From Methanoculleus sp. (lineage in GTDB: Archaea; Halobacteriota; Methanomicrobia; Methanomicrobiales; Methanoculleaceae), in NCBI GenBank assembly GCA_018433835.1, contig JAHDQM010000056.1, positions 1 through 32,762 of the forward strand: a stretch of DNA of 32,762 nt, in the 5' to 3' direction. A program made the position numbers and the translations under genes. Below, one piece after another: positions 18,601-25,795 of this stretch. Position 1 is the stretch's first letter. Every line of letters begins with the position of its first letter. Below the pieces are notes generated by a model that had not been told where the DNA came from, searched no databases, and was given only the letters and a program-made list of their open reading frames with translations.

Positions 18601-19333
18601 CCTGCATCTTTCCCTCCTCATCGGCAGGCCGCTTGCATTGGTTCGCGCCGGATTCCGTTTCCAACTGGAGGGGCCGCCCCTCATCGACGCAGGATGGCAG
18701 GCGACTTTCGCGCCCGTCGAGCCGCCGTTCTTAAAATACCGGTTTTCCCTGCGGTTAGGGGATCAAATCGCCCGAAATGACGGAACTATCGGTTACTTTA
18801 CCGGAAACGACTATACATGCTTCCACAGCGTGGCGGTCCCGCCACCCCATAACGATTACGTCTGCCAGATAGGGCCCCCGGGAAGGCCGCAGGGAAACTA
18901 TCTCGAACTGCAGGCAGGAGCGTCGGCTCCGACGTGTGTCACGTTGCTGGTGGATCCACGCTCACCGATCCATGCTTTCACCGGGCTGCTCCCGGTCAAA
19001 GACTTCAAAATTCCGGCACGGTTTTTCGAACCGGCACTGAAAACGATGGAGGCGTCCTTTCACGCCGGTCCGCTGCTTACCAAAATAATACCGGTAGAAA
19101 CCACCGGAGAAGAGAAACAGGCCTTCCAAAACACTGTTGCCGTCTTACCGCCGGCCGAGCAAAATGGGACCTGGTCATGGTGGGAAAAGGAGCGAGCACA
19201 GGACGGGGAGGTGCAATGGCATGGCTATGGGTTGAGGGACGCTTCACCCGACGCGCGGATGGAAAACGCATCCGTGTCCCTGCGCGAGGGGATATTGCAG
19301 CTGATCGTCGCTCTGAACGAAGAAAAAAAGTAA
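15680..19333 (+). CDS. Island gene E: very large uncharacterised protein with central coiled-coil
   Basis: The start is ATG 15680, 5 bases after the very strong site AAAGGAGGG; an earlier in-frame ATG at 15653 would overlap the previous stop and has no ribosome site. The product is 1217 residues. The N-terminus carries GVYLHWVLPRALRTG followed by RYPLVPNRWLVIRR, which look like conserved blocks. A charged helical stretch near residues 390-430 (LNADQNAYEREAAELVQLQW) is a likely coiled coil. The C-terminal half is mixed alpha/beta with FNYLLP-like, Trp-rich segments. There is no signal peptide, membrane span or recognisable catalytic motif. It ends the operon: no further gene follows before the hsp20 relic. 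Function unknown; presumably structural. Confidence 0.7.
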   Translation: MQETLIVPVDLDALAANEAVIRRDSFRWWTFNYNALSRYKSAEPLAFNQYVGGQKPGVYLHWVLPRALRTGFEEKNAVRYPLVPNRWLVIRRGSDTTKSWVLESDCPTCPETPPETAAQTSAYLIDPGILAMWKDCADSRRKNANISSADPHEPITVNLGIPFPLENWREQASETMFLTALAPSNAEFSIYVAHNRNIFSFYDDLAGIDKDTLSYFVAGWYSDPGKDVVRTGPRGFTGKDTQAEVLETLGWSLTEGEVPQQIERSIYSGSVFSIAWERAGVAPQDDPLEEIRQSKKLNVAVGNNTVDAFSALLASQLSGYQDAGRTAALLRAFQYNLLHVLDEPGGEAMLDKKVRDAWFSSRPGGYRWELAARRAEGGNHGGKELELTGREEDLLLRLNADQNAYEREAAELVQLQWDLHAAWWKKGHLRNIFPNQTGYRSEDFDGLLDAANPASLLSRVRRQLEKVDALAQKLPRPLPEGNGKEGEQAAFLRGIEAFAQRNSIDPEKQLKAVAKARYWQGTDPVMVIAGVQPAKEADPGVNLNVRLGSQLITGFSIAGIDVEASRLVEKMPPLPNREALPGAAADLFVEFLLLDPESAQFAASLPGQSVGALKERICRHNYGDYLGVLPQKGLEQWSQPWSPIFMEWRVRYIHVPHEAEGKKNWLFDGIDYILDDNAAGDGKIVQIGGISPLSTHIRHTFKERLREFISGGGESKGYAQLDEWMRKVDGWCFVSQELTGFRAMLAQRDARTFRAPGGGMKEAVADTVPFLLNDVLSDFYGICQGQIFFTDLMLYDKFGRVLDLTRSETGSGLYKHENFPLLRDAAMLPPRSLQPAVTAPAQLPPRLLQHMRLEVLLSDQRDDNLILGESPHVNPICGWILMNHLDHGLLLYAPDGSAMGELRLLKPVRGEKHVAWSPPVHGEIRTLLQIRELFPHLGAFVAGLVGRGEAEFSAFLETIDRAMWTLEPLGERSDLHLSLLIGRPLALVRAGFRFQLEGPPLIDAGWQATFAPVEPPFLKYRFSLRLGDQIARNDGTIGYFTGNDYTCFHSVAVPPPHNDYVCQIGPPGRPQGNYLELQAGASAPTCVTLLVDPRSPIHAFTGLLPVKDFKIPARFFEPALKTMEASFHAGPLLTKIIPVETTGEEKQAFQNTVAVLPPAEQNGTWSWWEKERAQDGEVQWHGYGLRDASPDARMENASVSLREGILQLIVALNEEKK

Positions 19334-19384
19334 AGATACGGTTTGACAGAGGGGGAGAGAGGCGGCCGGGTACGCACACGCCCT
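19334..19384. other. Right junction of the island
   Basis: About 50 bases separate the stop of island gene E from the start of the hsp20 relic. There is no clear hairpin-plus-T-run terminator, no attachment-like sequence and no transposon end. The change from A-rich (GAAGAAAAAAAGTAAAG) to GC-rich sequence here marks the compositional border. Confidence 0.4.
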
Positions 19385-19594
19385 CTGCGTCGGCACCCGT
19401 GCGGTCGGCTGCCCTGTCGATATCAACAAGGCAAAGATTCCTTCCAGGAACGGCCTGCTGACCGTGAATGCTCCCTGATTACAACCGGTTGCAGGGAGAC
19501 AAAGGAAACCCCCATTACAGAGGGGAAGGGGGGGCCTGCCGGGCCGGAGCCGGGACCATCCCCTCATTTCGCCGCGAAAACCCACTGGGCCTTC
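19385..19594 (+). pseudogene. Decayed 3' fragment of an hsp20 gene, right copy of the island-flanking duplication
   Basis: In the hsp20 frame the fragment reads VGTRAVGCPVDINKAK, then RNGLLTVNAP and a TGA stop where the intact gene has TAT (Tyr). After the stop it still matches the end of hsp20 (QPVA) with one base lost, and continues to match 70 bases of the DNA after hsp20. The 5' two-thirds of the gene are absent. It lies directly after the foreign operon and before the YyaL-like gene. Confidence 0.75.
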
Positions 19595-19642
19595 CTCACC
19601 CCGGCCCGATAGGATCGAGGTCTGTACTCCGAGAAGAGTCAC

Positions 19643-19650
19643 CTTTATTA
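19643..19650 (+). promoter_or_regulatory. TATA-like element of the YyaL-like gene
   Basis: CTTTATTA lies 24-31 bases before ATG 19674. Initiation about 25 bases downstream would give a nearly leaderless message from ATG 19674, or a leader of about 50 bases if translation begins at GTG 19719. Confidence 0.5.
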
Positions 19651-19673
19651 GCCTGCATCAGCACGTCAGGAGT

Positions 19674-21839
19674 ATGAACCCGGCACGCGGACACGACCCG
19701 GAAGCGCCAGGAGCGCCGGTGCGGGAGAAATCGCCACCGAACCGGTTGATCCACGAACAGAGCCCATATCTGCTGCAGCATGCCCATAACCCCGTCGACT
19801 GGTATCCCTGGGGTGAAGAGGCATTTCTCCGGGCGCAGGAGGAGGGTAAACCGATATTCCTCTCCATCGGCTACTCGGCCTGCCACTGGTGCCACGTCAT
19901 GGAGGAAGAGTCGTTTGCAGACCCGCAGGTCGCGAAACTGTTAAACGAATTCTTCGTCTGCATCAAGGTGGACCGCGAGGAACGGCCGGATATCGACCAG
20001 ATCTACATGGCGGCCGCCCACACGCTGACCGGGGCCGGGGGATGGCCGCTCACCATCTTCATGACCGCCGACAAAAAACCGTTCTTTGCAGCGAGTTACA
20101 TCCCAAAGGAGAGCCGCTACGGAATGACCGGCCTCCTGGACCTCGTCCCCCGGATCAACAAGGTCTGGCAGAGCCAGCGGCTGGAACTCGAGAACGCCGG
20201 CGGCCAGGTGCTCCAGGCGCTGCAGAGCGCGGCCCGCACTCCCCGGGGGGAAAGCGAACTCCCCGAAGCGGTCCTCGATGAGGCCTACGACACCTTCTTC
20301 CGGATCTTCGACGGGGAGAACGGCGGGTTCGGGGATGCGCCCAAGTTCCCGACCCCGCACAACCTCATATTCCTGCTCAGGTACGGGAACCGGACCGGGA
20401 AGGAGCCGGCGTACTCGATGGTCGAGAAGACGCTGCATGCCATGCGGCGGGGCGGGATCTTCGACCACCTCGGCTACGGGTTCCATCGCTATTCGACGGA
20501 CGCGGAGTGGTTCGTCCCGCACTTCGAGAAGATGCTCTACGACCAGGCGCTTCTCGTCATAGCATACACGGAGGCTTACCTCGCGACGGGAAGGGAGGAT
20601 TTCGCGAGAACCGCCCGGGAGACGATCGCCTACGTCATGCGGGAGATGACCGATCCGGGCGGTGGTTTCTACGCGGCGGAGGACGCAGACAGCGAGGGCG
20701 AGGAGGGGAAGTTCTACGTCTGGACGAAGGACGAGATCCTCCGGGTTCTCGGGGAAGAGGACGGGGAGCGGTTCTCCCGGGTCTTCGGCGTCACGGATCC
20801 CGGCAACTACCGGGAGCAGCCCGGCGGGAGAAGGACGGGCAAAAACATTCTCCGCCTGCGGCGGCCTCTGGCATCCTGGGTCCACGTGTTCTCGATGTCG
20901 GAAGAGGACCTGGCATGGTTCGTGGAGAGTTGCCGGCAGAAACTCTTTGCAACCCGAGAAGAGCGGGTCCGCCCGGGAAAGGACGACAAGATCCTGACCG
21001 ACTGGAACGCCCTCATGATCGCTGCTCTCGCGAAGGCGGCCCGGGTCTTTGACGACCCGGATTACCTGGCGGCCGCGGAGAAGGCAGCCGCGTTCGTCCT
21101 CACCGGTCTTCGCCGGCCGGACGGGCGGCTCCTCCACCGCTACCGGAACGGCGAGGCCGCTCTCGCCGCGACCCTCGACGATTACGCGTTCATGATCTGG
21201 GCGCTCATCGAGGTCTACGAGGCGTCGTTTGCCCCCCGCTACCTCCGGACCGCCACCGAACTCTCCCGGGATCTCGTCGCCCACTACTGGGACTGCAGCC
21301 ACGGAGGGTTCTTCTTTGTGCCGGACGACAGTGACGTCCCCGTCCGCCAGAAACCGGTCTACGACGGGGCGATACCATCCGGCAACAGCGTGGCCATGTA
21401 TGCCCTCTTCGCTCTCGGCCGGATGACGGCGAACCTCGAACTCGAGGAGACGAGCGAGCGGATGCGGCAGGCCTTTGCCGATACCGTCCGCGAGTCCCCT
21501 CCCGCCTACGCCCACTTCCTCACCGCCCTTGAGTTCATGCTGGGGCCGAACTTCGAGGTGATCCTATTCGGGGTTCCGGGCGAGGAGGATACGAAAGCGA
21601 TGGTCCGCACCATCCGGTCACACTATGCGCCCGACGCTATCGTCATCTTCCGCCCCGCCGAGGAGGAGAACCCGGAGATTACGGAGATAGCCGGGTTTAC
21701 CCGGGATATCGAGATGGTCGAAGGGAGGGCGACGGCATACGTCTGCACCAATTATGCCTGCGACATCCCGACGACCGATCCCGAGGAGATGCTGCGGCTC
21801 CTGAGGTCGACGGGAAAATCGCCGGAACCGATCGTCTGA
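19674..21839 (+). CDS. Thioredoxin-domain protein of the YyaL/SPATA20 family (DUF255)
   Basis: The 721-residue protein begins its conserved region with [21 protein letters not shown] and has the redox-like motif [10 protein letters not shown] (Cys70, Cys73), followed by DREERPDID and GGWPLTIFM, all typical of DUF255. The rest is an (alpha/alpha)6-barrel-like domain of the kind found in N-acylglucosamine epimerase relatives (for example [40 protein letters not shown]). Family length agrees. The precise reaction is not established. GTG 19719, five bases after AGGAG and directly before the conserved region, is a good alternative start; ATG 19674 is kept because it is an ATG following a well-placed TATA element. 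Host-like codon use. Confidence 0.9.
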   Translation: MNPARGHDPEAPGAPVREKSPPNRLIHEQSPYLLQHAHNPVDWYPWGEEAFLRAQEEGKPIFLSIGYSACHWCHVMEEESFADPQVAKLLNEFFVCIKVDREERPDIDQIYMAAAHTLTGAGGWPLTIFMTADKKPFFAASYIPKESRYGMTGLLDLVPRINKVWQSQRLELENAGGQVLQALQSAARTPRGESELPEAVLDEAYDTFFRIFDGENGGFGDAPKFPTPHNLIFLLRYGNRTGKEPAYSMVEKTLHAMRRGGIFDHLGYGFHRYSTDAEWFVPHFEKMLYDQALLVIAYTEAYLATGREDFARTARETIAYVMREMTDPGGGFYAAEDADSEGEEGKFYVWTKDEILRVLGEEDGERFSRVFGVTDPGNYREQPGGRRTGKNILRLRRPLASWVHVFSMSEEDLAWFVESCRQKLFATREERVRPGKDDKILTDWNALMIAALAKAARVFDDPDYLAAAEKAAAFVLTGLRRPDGRLLHRYRNGEAALAATLDDYAFMIWALIEVYEASFAPRYLRTATELSRDLVAHYWDCSHGGFFFVPDDSDVPVRQKPVYDGAIPSGNSVAMYALFALGRMTANLELEETSERMRQAFADTVRESPPAYAHFLTALEFMLGPNFEVILFGVPGEEDTKAMVRTIRSHYAPDAIVIFRPAEEENPEITEIAGFTRDIEMVEGRATAYVCTNYACDIPTTDPEEMLRLLRSTGKSPEPIV

Positions 21840-21867
21840 CGATGAGGATTTGAGGGAGCCCGGTACG

Positions 21868-22496
21868 ATGATGCGAAACGGGGTCGATATGGAGAGGGTG
21901 AACGCCCTCATGAAGGCAATGCGGAAGGATGCGGCGGCGGGCAGGAGAACCCTCTCCGGCATCACGAGCTGGAACGGCGGTGCGCACTCCACCACGATCG
22001 TCCGGAACTTCGCCGTTCCGGCCGACGAACCGGTCCTCCTCGGCGGGACCGGCCGGGGGGCAAGCCCGACGGAACTGGTGCCGACGGTCTTTCCGCCTGC
22101 ATCGCGGTCGGTATCGCCTACAGCGCGGCCGAGGATGAGGGCGAGGTCGATGCGATCGAGATCGACGTCGAGGGCGACCTCGATCTTGCGGGGTTCTTCG
22201 AGGTGCGACGGACCGAAGGTCCGGAGCACGAGAAAACGCGAAGCGTTTTCGAGCGGCGACTGTCCGAAGGTCCGGAGCACGAGAAAACGCTTCGCGTTTT
22301 CGAGCGGCGACTGTCCGAAGGTCCGGGTCTCGCGGAGGTCCGCCTGACCGTCCGGGTGGATGCCGACGCACCGCGGGAGAAGATCGAGGAACTCGTGCAT
22401 CACGGCTACCGGCGCTCGCCGGTCGCGGCTTCGCTTGAAGGCAGGGTGCCGATCAGGGTCTGCATCGGGTGGGAGGAGACGGGGGCCATAAAATAG
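21868..22496 (+). pseudogene. OsmC-like protein gene, frameshifted and carrying in-frame palindromic repeats
   Basis: The first frame (ATG 21868) gives an OsmC-like start ending RGASPTELV near 22080. The OsmC sequence resumes in the next frame as GLSACIAVGIAYSAAEDEG and ends with a normal OsmC tail (APREKIEELVHHGYRRSPV). One base is missing or extra at about 22078-22082. OsmC/Ohr proteins reduce organic peroxides through two cysteines; the second-cysteine region CIAVG-like helix is present (SAC), but the first is not obvious. Within the second half, two 17-codon repeat units (22213-22327) are inserted in frame between GFFEV and LAEVRLTV. The gene follows the YyaL-like gene by 28 bases. It may be a true pseudogene or contain an assembly error at the frameshift. 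Confidence 0.7.
22213..22327 (+). repeat. Tandem 51-bp palindromic repeat inside the OsmC-like gene
   Basis: A 51-base unit beginning CCGAAGGTCCGGAGCACGAG starts at 22213 and 22264, with a partial third start at 22315. Each full unit contains a perfect hairpin: GAAAACGC-GAA-GCGTTTTC in the first and GAAAACGC-TTC-GCGTTTTC in the second, so the loop triplet is complementary between copies. Since 51 is divisible by 3, each unit adds 17 codons without shifting frame. Confidence 0.85.
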
Positions 22497-22551
22497 CCGT
22501 TTTATGTGGATCCTCGTCACCGCCTCACGCGAAGTGCGACTGCCGGGACGT

Positions 22552-22645
22552 GCGACGTTCCGTAGGAGCGGAGCATGAGAAGCCGTCAGGCTTCGAGGCA
22601 GGAGCGTGAGCACCGCAGGTGCGAATCCGGAGTTCGAGCTCCGTG
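22552..22645. repeat. Mosaic palindromic repeat (intergenic)
   Basis: A chain of short perfect hairpins joined by GGAGC-type linkers: ACGT-GCG-ACGT, GAAGCC-GTCA-GGCTTC (22579-22594), GCACC-GCA-GGTGC (22610-22622) and CGGAG-TTCGAG-CTCCG. The linker GGAGCATGAG/GGAGCGTGAG is shared with the repeats at 25676-25795 and 22213-22327. Confidence 0.65.
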
Positions 22646-22724
22646 GGGCTGCAGTGATGATCCCGGGCGTTCAGAAAGGGTTATCTTTTAGTACCTGTAA
22701 TACGCAAACATACAGACTTGTTTC

Positions 22725-22739
22725 TCCGCTTATAGCGGA
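22725..22739. promoter_or_regulatory. Perfect palindrome over the TATA element of the Panacea/PIN operon (candidate operator)
   Basis: TCCGCT-TAT-AGCGGA is a perfect 6-bp inverted repeat whose centre CTTATAG is the best TATA candidate, 24-38 bases before the start at 22763. This layout fits autorepression by an antitoxin, as is common in toxin-antitoxin operons. Confidence 0.5.
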
Positions 22740-22762
22740 AGCTTCAGGGTCGAGGTGATGGG

Positions 22763-23788
22763 ATGCACAAGCAGAAGTTGATCAATGCGTTGCTGTACGC
22801 AGTGGAGCACGACCGCCGCATCGGCCGGACGAAGCTTCTGAAGTTCATCTTCTTCGTGGACCTCATCTACTACAACCAGAGAGGAACAACGCTCTGCGGG
22901 ACGACCTACATCCGCATGCCCAAAGGTCCTGCCGAGGCTGCGGCATTCCAGCTGACGTTTGAGCCGAGCGCCTACCTGGACGTGAAGGCACCGACAGCAA
23001 AGGCGTATCCGGGAAGGCGGACGTCGGGCGGCCGTTCCCGGAGCAGGAACTACGAACCCTACGTATACCGCCCTAAGGTCCATGCGGATCTCTCGCTGTT
23101 TACATCCTACGAGCGGGTGCTTCTCTGGACCGTGCTCCAGTGGATGAAGTTTCAAAAGGCAGACCACATCAGCGGCGTAACCCATCAATTCCGCCTCTGG
23201 AAGGAGTTTTCTGACGGTGAAGAGATCCCGCTTGAGCGTTTCCAGTTGAATCCGACCGAGCTTGCATACCTGGAGTATTGCGGCCTGCACACCGACGGCT
23301 TCGAACGCACGTTCTGTACGGAAATCCTCCCCCTCTCCACGGAGGTTGCCGGTGCGCTTCACCCCCTGAAGGCAGAGCGGATCGCCACAGTCGAGGAAGT
23401 TTTAGACAGTTTCATTGCGGCGTATCCGTTGCCCGCCCTCGAGGTCTTCTACGACGCATATCTGGCGTGGGACGACGCATACCGCTCGACGCTCCGCCAC
23501 AACCCCTCGCACGCCCCCGCACTTGCGGCTGAGGGGTGCGATGCGCTCTGCTTCGTCTCGCACGTCGTCGCGACGAAGATGATCCCGATTGTGTATAGCG
23601 AGGAACAGTTGCAGGAGTTCTGCGATACCACGGAGCGGCGCTTCAACAGAGAACGGGACGCGATCACCCGCGATGAACCGCTCTCTCTTCCCCCGGATTC
23701 CGACGGCGAGGTCCCGGCTCTTGTCGATATGGCGATGCGCATCTCCCGCGATCTCGCGTGCAGCGAGTCTCCGGCAGGGAGGAGGTAG
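22763..23788 (+). CDS. Panacea-domain protein (DUF4065/SocA-like), probable antitoxin
   Basis: The 341-residue protein starts at ATG 22763 after GAGGTG. Residues 1-65 match the Panacea (formerly DUF4065) pattern: KLINALLYAVEHD, then RTKLLKFIFFVDLIYYNQRG, then TYIRMPKGPAEAA with the typical Y-x-R-x-P-x-GP element. Panacea domains are antitoxins that pair with many unrelated toxins. Here the C-terminal half (from about 200) is long and unassigned. The gene is followed one base later by a PIN-domain reading frame, so the natural reading is a Panacea-antitoxin/PIN-toxin pair. A palindrome covers its promoter. Confidence 0.7.
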   Translation: MHKQKLINALLYAVEHDRRIGRTKLLKFIFFVDLIYYNQRGTTLCGTTYIRMPKGPAEAAAFQLTFEPSAYLDVKAPTAKAYPGRRTSGGRSRSRNYEPYVYRPKVHADLSLFTSYERVLLWTVLQWMKFQKADHISGVTHQFRLWKEFSDGEEIPLERFQLNPTELAYLEYCGLHTDGFERTFCTEILPLSTEVAGALHPLKAERIATVEEVLDSFIAAYPLPALEVFYDAYLAWDDAYRSTLRHNPSHAPALAAEGCDALCFVSHVVATKMIPIVYSEEQLQEFCDTTERRFNRERDAITRDEPLSLPPDSDGEVPALVDMAMRISRDLACSESPAGRR

Positions 23789-23789
23789 C

Positions 23790-24449
23790 CTGCCCTATTT
23801 TCTCGACAGCAACGTCCTCATCGGGTACTATTTTCACGTCGCCGACACCTGGGGGGCCGAGGCCGCAGACGTCTTCGACGACCCGGAGCCGAACCATTCC
23901 AGCACGGGGGTCTGGGTCGAGTGTTTCGGCGACGGGACGGGAGGACGGTGCCGTACCATTCAGCACGTGATCGTCCGCGAGTTCCGGCGGGCGGTTGCGC
24001 ACCTGAAGCGGGACGGTTCGGCGGAGAGCCTCCTCGCCGAGGCTGAGGCCCGCGGGTGGCGAACTGTTCCGCTTCTCCTGGATGTTGCCGGACTCTTTCG
24101 CGAGCAGCCGGGAGCGGCTCTGAAGACGCTTCTGGCGGTGAAAGAGCAATATGAAGCGCTCTGCCGGCGGCGGCGTTCCGTCCTTGAGGATCAGAAGGTG
24201 CTGGCACTCCACGCGCGAACGGAGCCCTATCGTGAGATCTGGGCGCGGTTCAGTGCGGTCATCGACGACTACGACGACTGCGAGGTGCTCCTCGATGCCC
24301 ACCACGTCGCCGCGGCGATCGACGGCATGGTGCTCTACACCGGGGACTACCGCCACATCATCGCCAACCGGGATCTCATTCTTTCCGCAACCAGCCTCCA
24401 CGATGTCCGGTTCCTGGGCGAGCGGACAGGCGGCCTTCTGCCAACGTAG
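23790..24449 (+). CDS. PIN-domain protein, probable RNase toxin; non-canonical CTG start
   Basis: The frame begins at the expected place with the PIN opening LPYFLDSNVLIGYY. The four acidic PIN residues can be assigned: Asp6 (FLDSN), Glu64 (VIVREF), Asp169 (VLLDAHHVA) and Asp186 (YTGDYRH). PIN toxins usually cut tRNA or mRNA with Mg2+ or Mn2+. No ATG, GTG or TTG lies at the natural N-terminus; the first plausible codon is CTG 23790, four bases after the GGGAGGAGG ribosome site that overlaps the Panacea stop. A TTG at 23721 would add 23 residues of shadow sequence and is unlikely. Either CTG is used through coupled re-initiation or the start codon has been lost. The 219-residue length is long for a PIN toxin. 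Confidence 0.65.
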   Translation: MPYFLDSNVLIGYYFHVADTWGAEAADVFDDPEPNHSSTGVWVECFGDGTGGRCRTIQHVIVREFRRAVAHLKRDGSAESLLAEAEARGWRTVPLLLDVAGLFREQPGAALKTLLAVKEQYEALCRRRRSVLEDQKVLALHARTEPYREIWARFSAVIDDYDDCEVLLDAHHVAAAIDGMVLYTGDYRHIIANRDLILSATSLHDVRFLGERTGGLLPT

Positions 24450-24643
24450 GAACCGCGGGGCGTGGTGTCGGCGTTGTGTCATTGGGGTTCCGCAGGAGCC
24501 GGAGGGGGCGGTCCAGCGAGCGAGAGGGAAGAGATTGGTTCAGTCGACCTCCGGCTAACTGCAGATTCTGTATCCTTTCCCCCACTCTGCGCGAATCAAT
24601 GCTAACCTTTTTGCCGGGCCGTTTTCCATATTCATTTGATCCC

Positions 24644-24913
24644 ATGCCCGCTCCGGTGCTCTTGAAGACCATCCCCATCCGCACCATCGATTTCTCCGAT
24701 CCCGCCGACGTCGCCCGCCACGACCGCATGGTCGCCCTCGTGGAGCAGATGCTCGACCTGAATAAGCGCCTCGCGGCGGCGAAGGCCCCGCACGAGAAGG
24801 AGGTGCTCGCCGGGATGATCGACGCGACCGACCGGCAGATCGACCGGCTGGTGTATGAACTGTATGGGCTGACGGAGGACGAGGTGGCGGTTGTGGAGGG
24901 GGTCAACGCGTGA
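24644..24913 (+). pseudogene. Orphan C-terminal tail of a type II/IIG restriction-modification protein, copy 1
   Basis: An 89-codon frame from ATG 24644 carries IPIRTIDFSDPADVARHDRM, then LVEQMLDLNKRLAAAKAPHEK and DRQIDRLVYELYGLTEDEVA. This is the recognisable C-terminus of Eco57I/TaqI-like methyltransferase-specificity proteins, whose full length is around 1000 residues. No methyltransferase or recognition part precedes it. CATATTCAT at 24626-24634 could be a TATA element, so expression as a small protein is possible but unproven. A second copy of the last 182 bases lies at 26421-26602. Confidence 0.65.
24722..24903 (+). repeat. Direct repeat, copy 1 of the restriction-modification tail
   Basis: These 182 bases align without gaps to 26421-26602, with 18 differences in my hand count (about 90% identity). 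The copies are 1.7 kb apart in the same orientation and bracket a small unknown gene and an MNT/HepT pair. Confidence 0.8.
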
Positions 24914-25040
24914 AGGATCCCGCCCTTACCAAAGACGCGCTCAACCGCCGTATCTTACTGAAAGGATTCTGGCCTGAAGTTCGTATGTGGAGAAGCACGG
25001 TAATTCCCGACGAATCTGAAATGCGCACGTCCACAGTGGC

Positions 25041-25049
25041 ATTTATAAA
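25041..25049 (+). promoter_or_regulatory. TATA-like element before the small unknown gene
   Basis: ATTTATAAATC is the only strong A/T-rich promoter-like element in the 175-base gap after the first restriction-modification tail. Transcription would begin near 25070. Confidence 0.5.
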
Positions 25050-25091
25050 TCAGGATAGCCAGAGAGGTACCGCGTTGAAGTGCACCATAAG

Positions 25092-25400
25092 ATGTCGGAT
25101 CGAGAGTACGATCAGGAGAGGCTAGACGTGAATTTCGAGATATATGAGGAGGATTTGGTCGATGCGGGACTCAGTCTGGAGGAAAAAGAATATCCTGCTG
25201 TAATCGAGATGGACCACTTGCTCGTCGTCGGCGCTCCGGGAGGTATTACCGTCCGGATCTTCAAGGTCGGCCTGGAGTACCGCGTGGAGATCCCCGACGA
25301 GGTCGTCACTCAGATCCAGTTCGAGGACTCAACCTACGAGCACCCGCTCCCTGCCTATATTGATATCTCCGAAGGAAGGATCGGCCTCATCTTTCCCTGA
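25092..25400 (+). CDS. Small acidic protein of unknown function
   Basis: From ATG 25092 the frame gives 102 residues; GTG 25128, seven bases after AGGAGAG, would start at NFEIYEEDL and has the better ribosome site. The protein is acidic and beta-rich (HLLVVGAPGGITVRIF, EYRVEIPDEV, PAYIDISEGRIGLIFP) with no cysteines, signal peptide or membrane segment. I do not recognise the family. It sits between the first restriction-modification tail and an MNT/HepT pair, with its own TATA element, so it is probably cargo of the accessory region. Confidence 0.55.
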   Translation: MSDREYDQERLDVNFEIYEEDLVDAGLSLEEKEYPAVIEMDHLLVVGAPGGITVRIFKVGLEYRVEIPDEVVTQIQFEDSTYEHPLPAYIDISEGRIGLIFP

Positions 25401-25675
25401 CCTTTTTTATAATGGGCTCGTGTTTCCCCGCTGGCCGATCTGATCCTCTGCTGGAACAGAGACCGCCTGCCCGCCGGGTAAAACCGCTCCGCAGATGAAC
25501 TGTTCCCAATTCGACGGTGAGCCGTGAGGGAAGCATGCCGGGAGAAACGTCGTTACCGGGATGGTGAATGCCTGCCTGCACAACCCTGCGACCGGCAACC
25601 CGGGGGAAAAGCGTTATCCTGATGGGCGGGTAACAGGAGTATGATGGGATATGCGCGATGGTCCGGTAGGAATGA
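25401..25675. other. Intergenic stretch without recognisable genes
   Basis: A T-rich run (CCTTTTTTATAAT) directly after the small acidic gene may end its transcription. The remainder shows no coding signal, RNA gene or known repeat up to the palindromic repeat at 25676. Confidence 0.4.
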
Positions 25676-25795
25676 CACTCCGCGGAGCGGAGTTCGAAAA
25701 GACCGAAAGTCTTCGAGGACCGGAGCGCGAGCACCGCCAGGTGCGAGTTGCGACGGGCCATGGGGCCGGAGCATGAACACCGCAGGTGCGAGTCT
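25676..25795. repeat. Mosaic palindromic repeat that extends into the MNT gene start
   Basis: Hairpins CTCCG-CGGAG, AAGAC-CGAAA-GTCTT, GCACC-GCCA-GGTGC and CACC-GCA-GGTG are joined by GGAGCGCGAG and GGAGCATGAA linkers of the same type as at 22552-22645. The last linker contains ATG 25773, used here as the start of the MNT gene. Confidence 0.65.

Noticed and set aside
19941..21515. Long open frame (524 codons) on the minus strand
   Set aside because: It lies opposite the well-supported YyaL-like gene and has the Arg/Gly/Val-rich composition of an antisense shadow in high-GC DNA.
24910..25125. Short frame starting GTG that overlaps the stop of the first restriction-modification tail
   Set aside because: It mirrors the layout of the HNH start after copy 2, but its 71 residues match nothing I know and a TATA element lies inside it; not supported as a gene.
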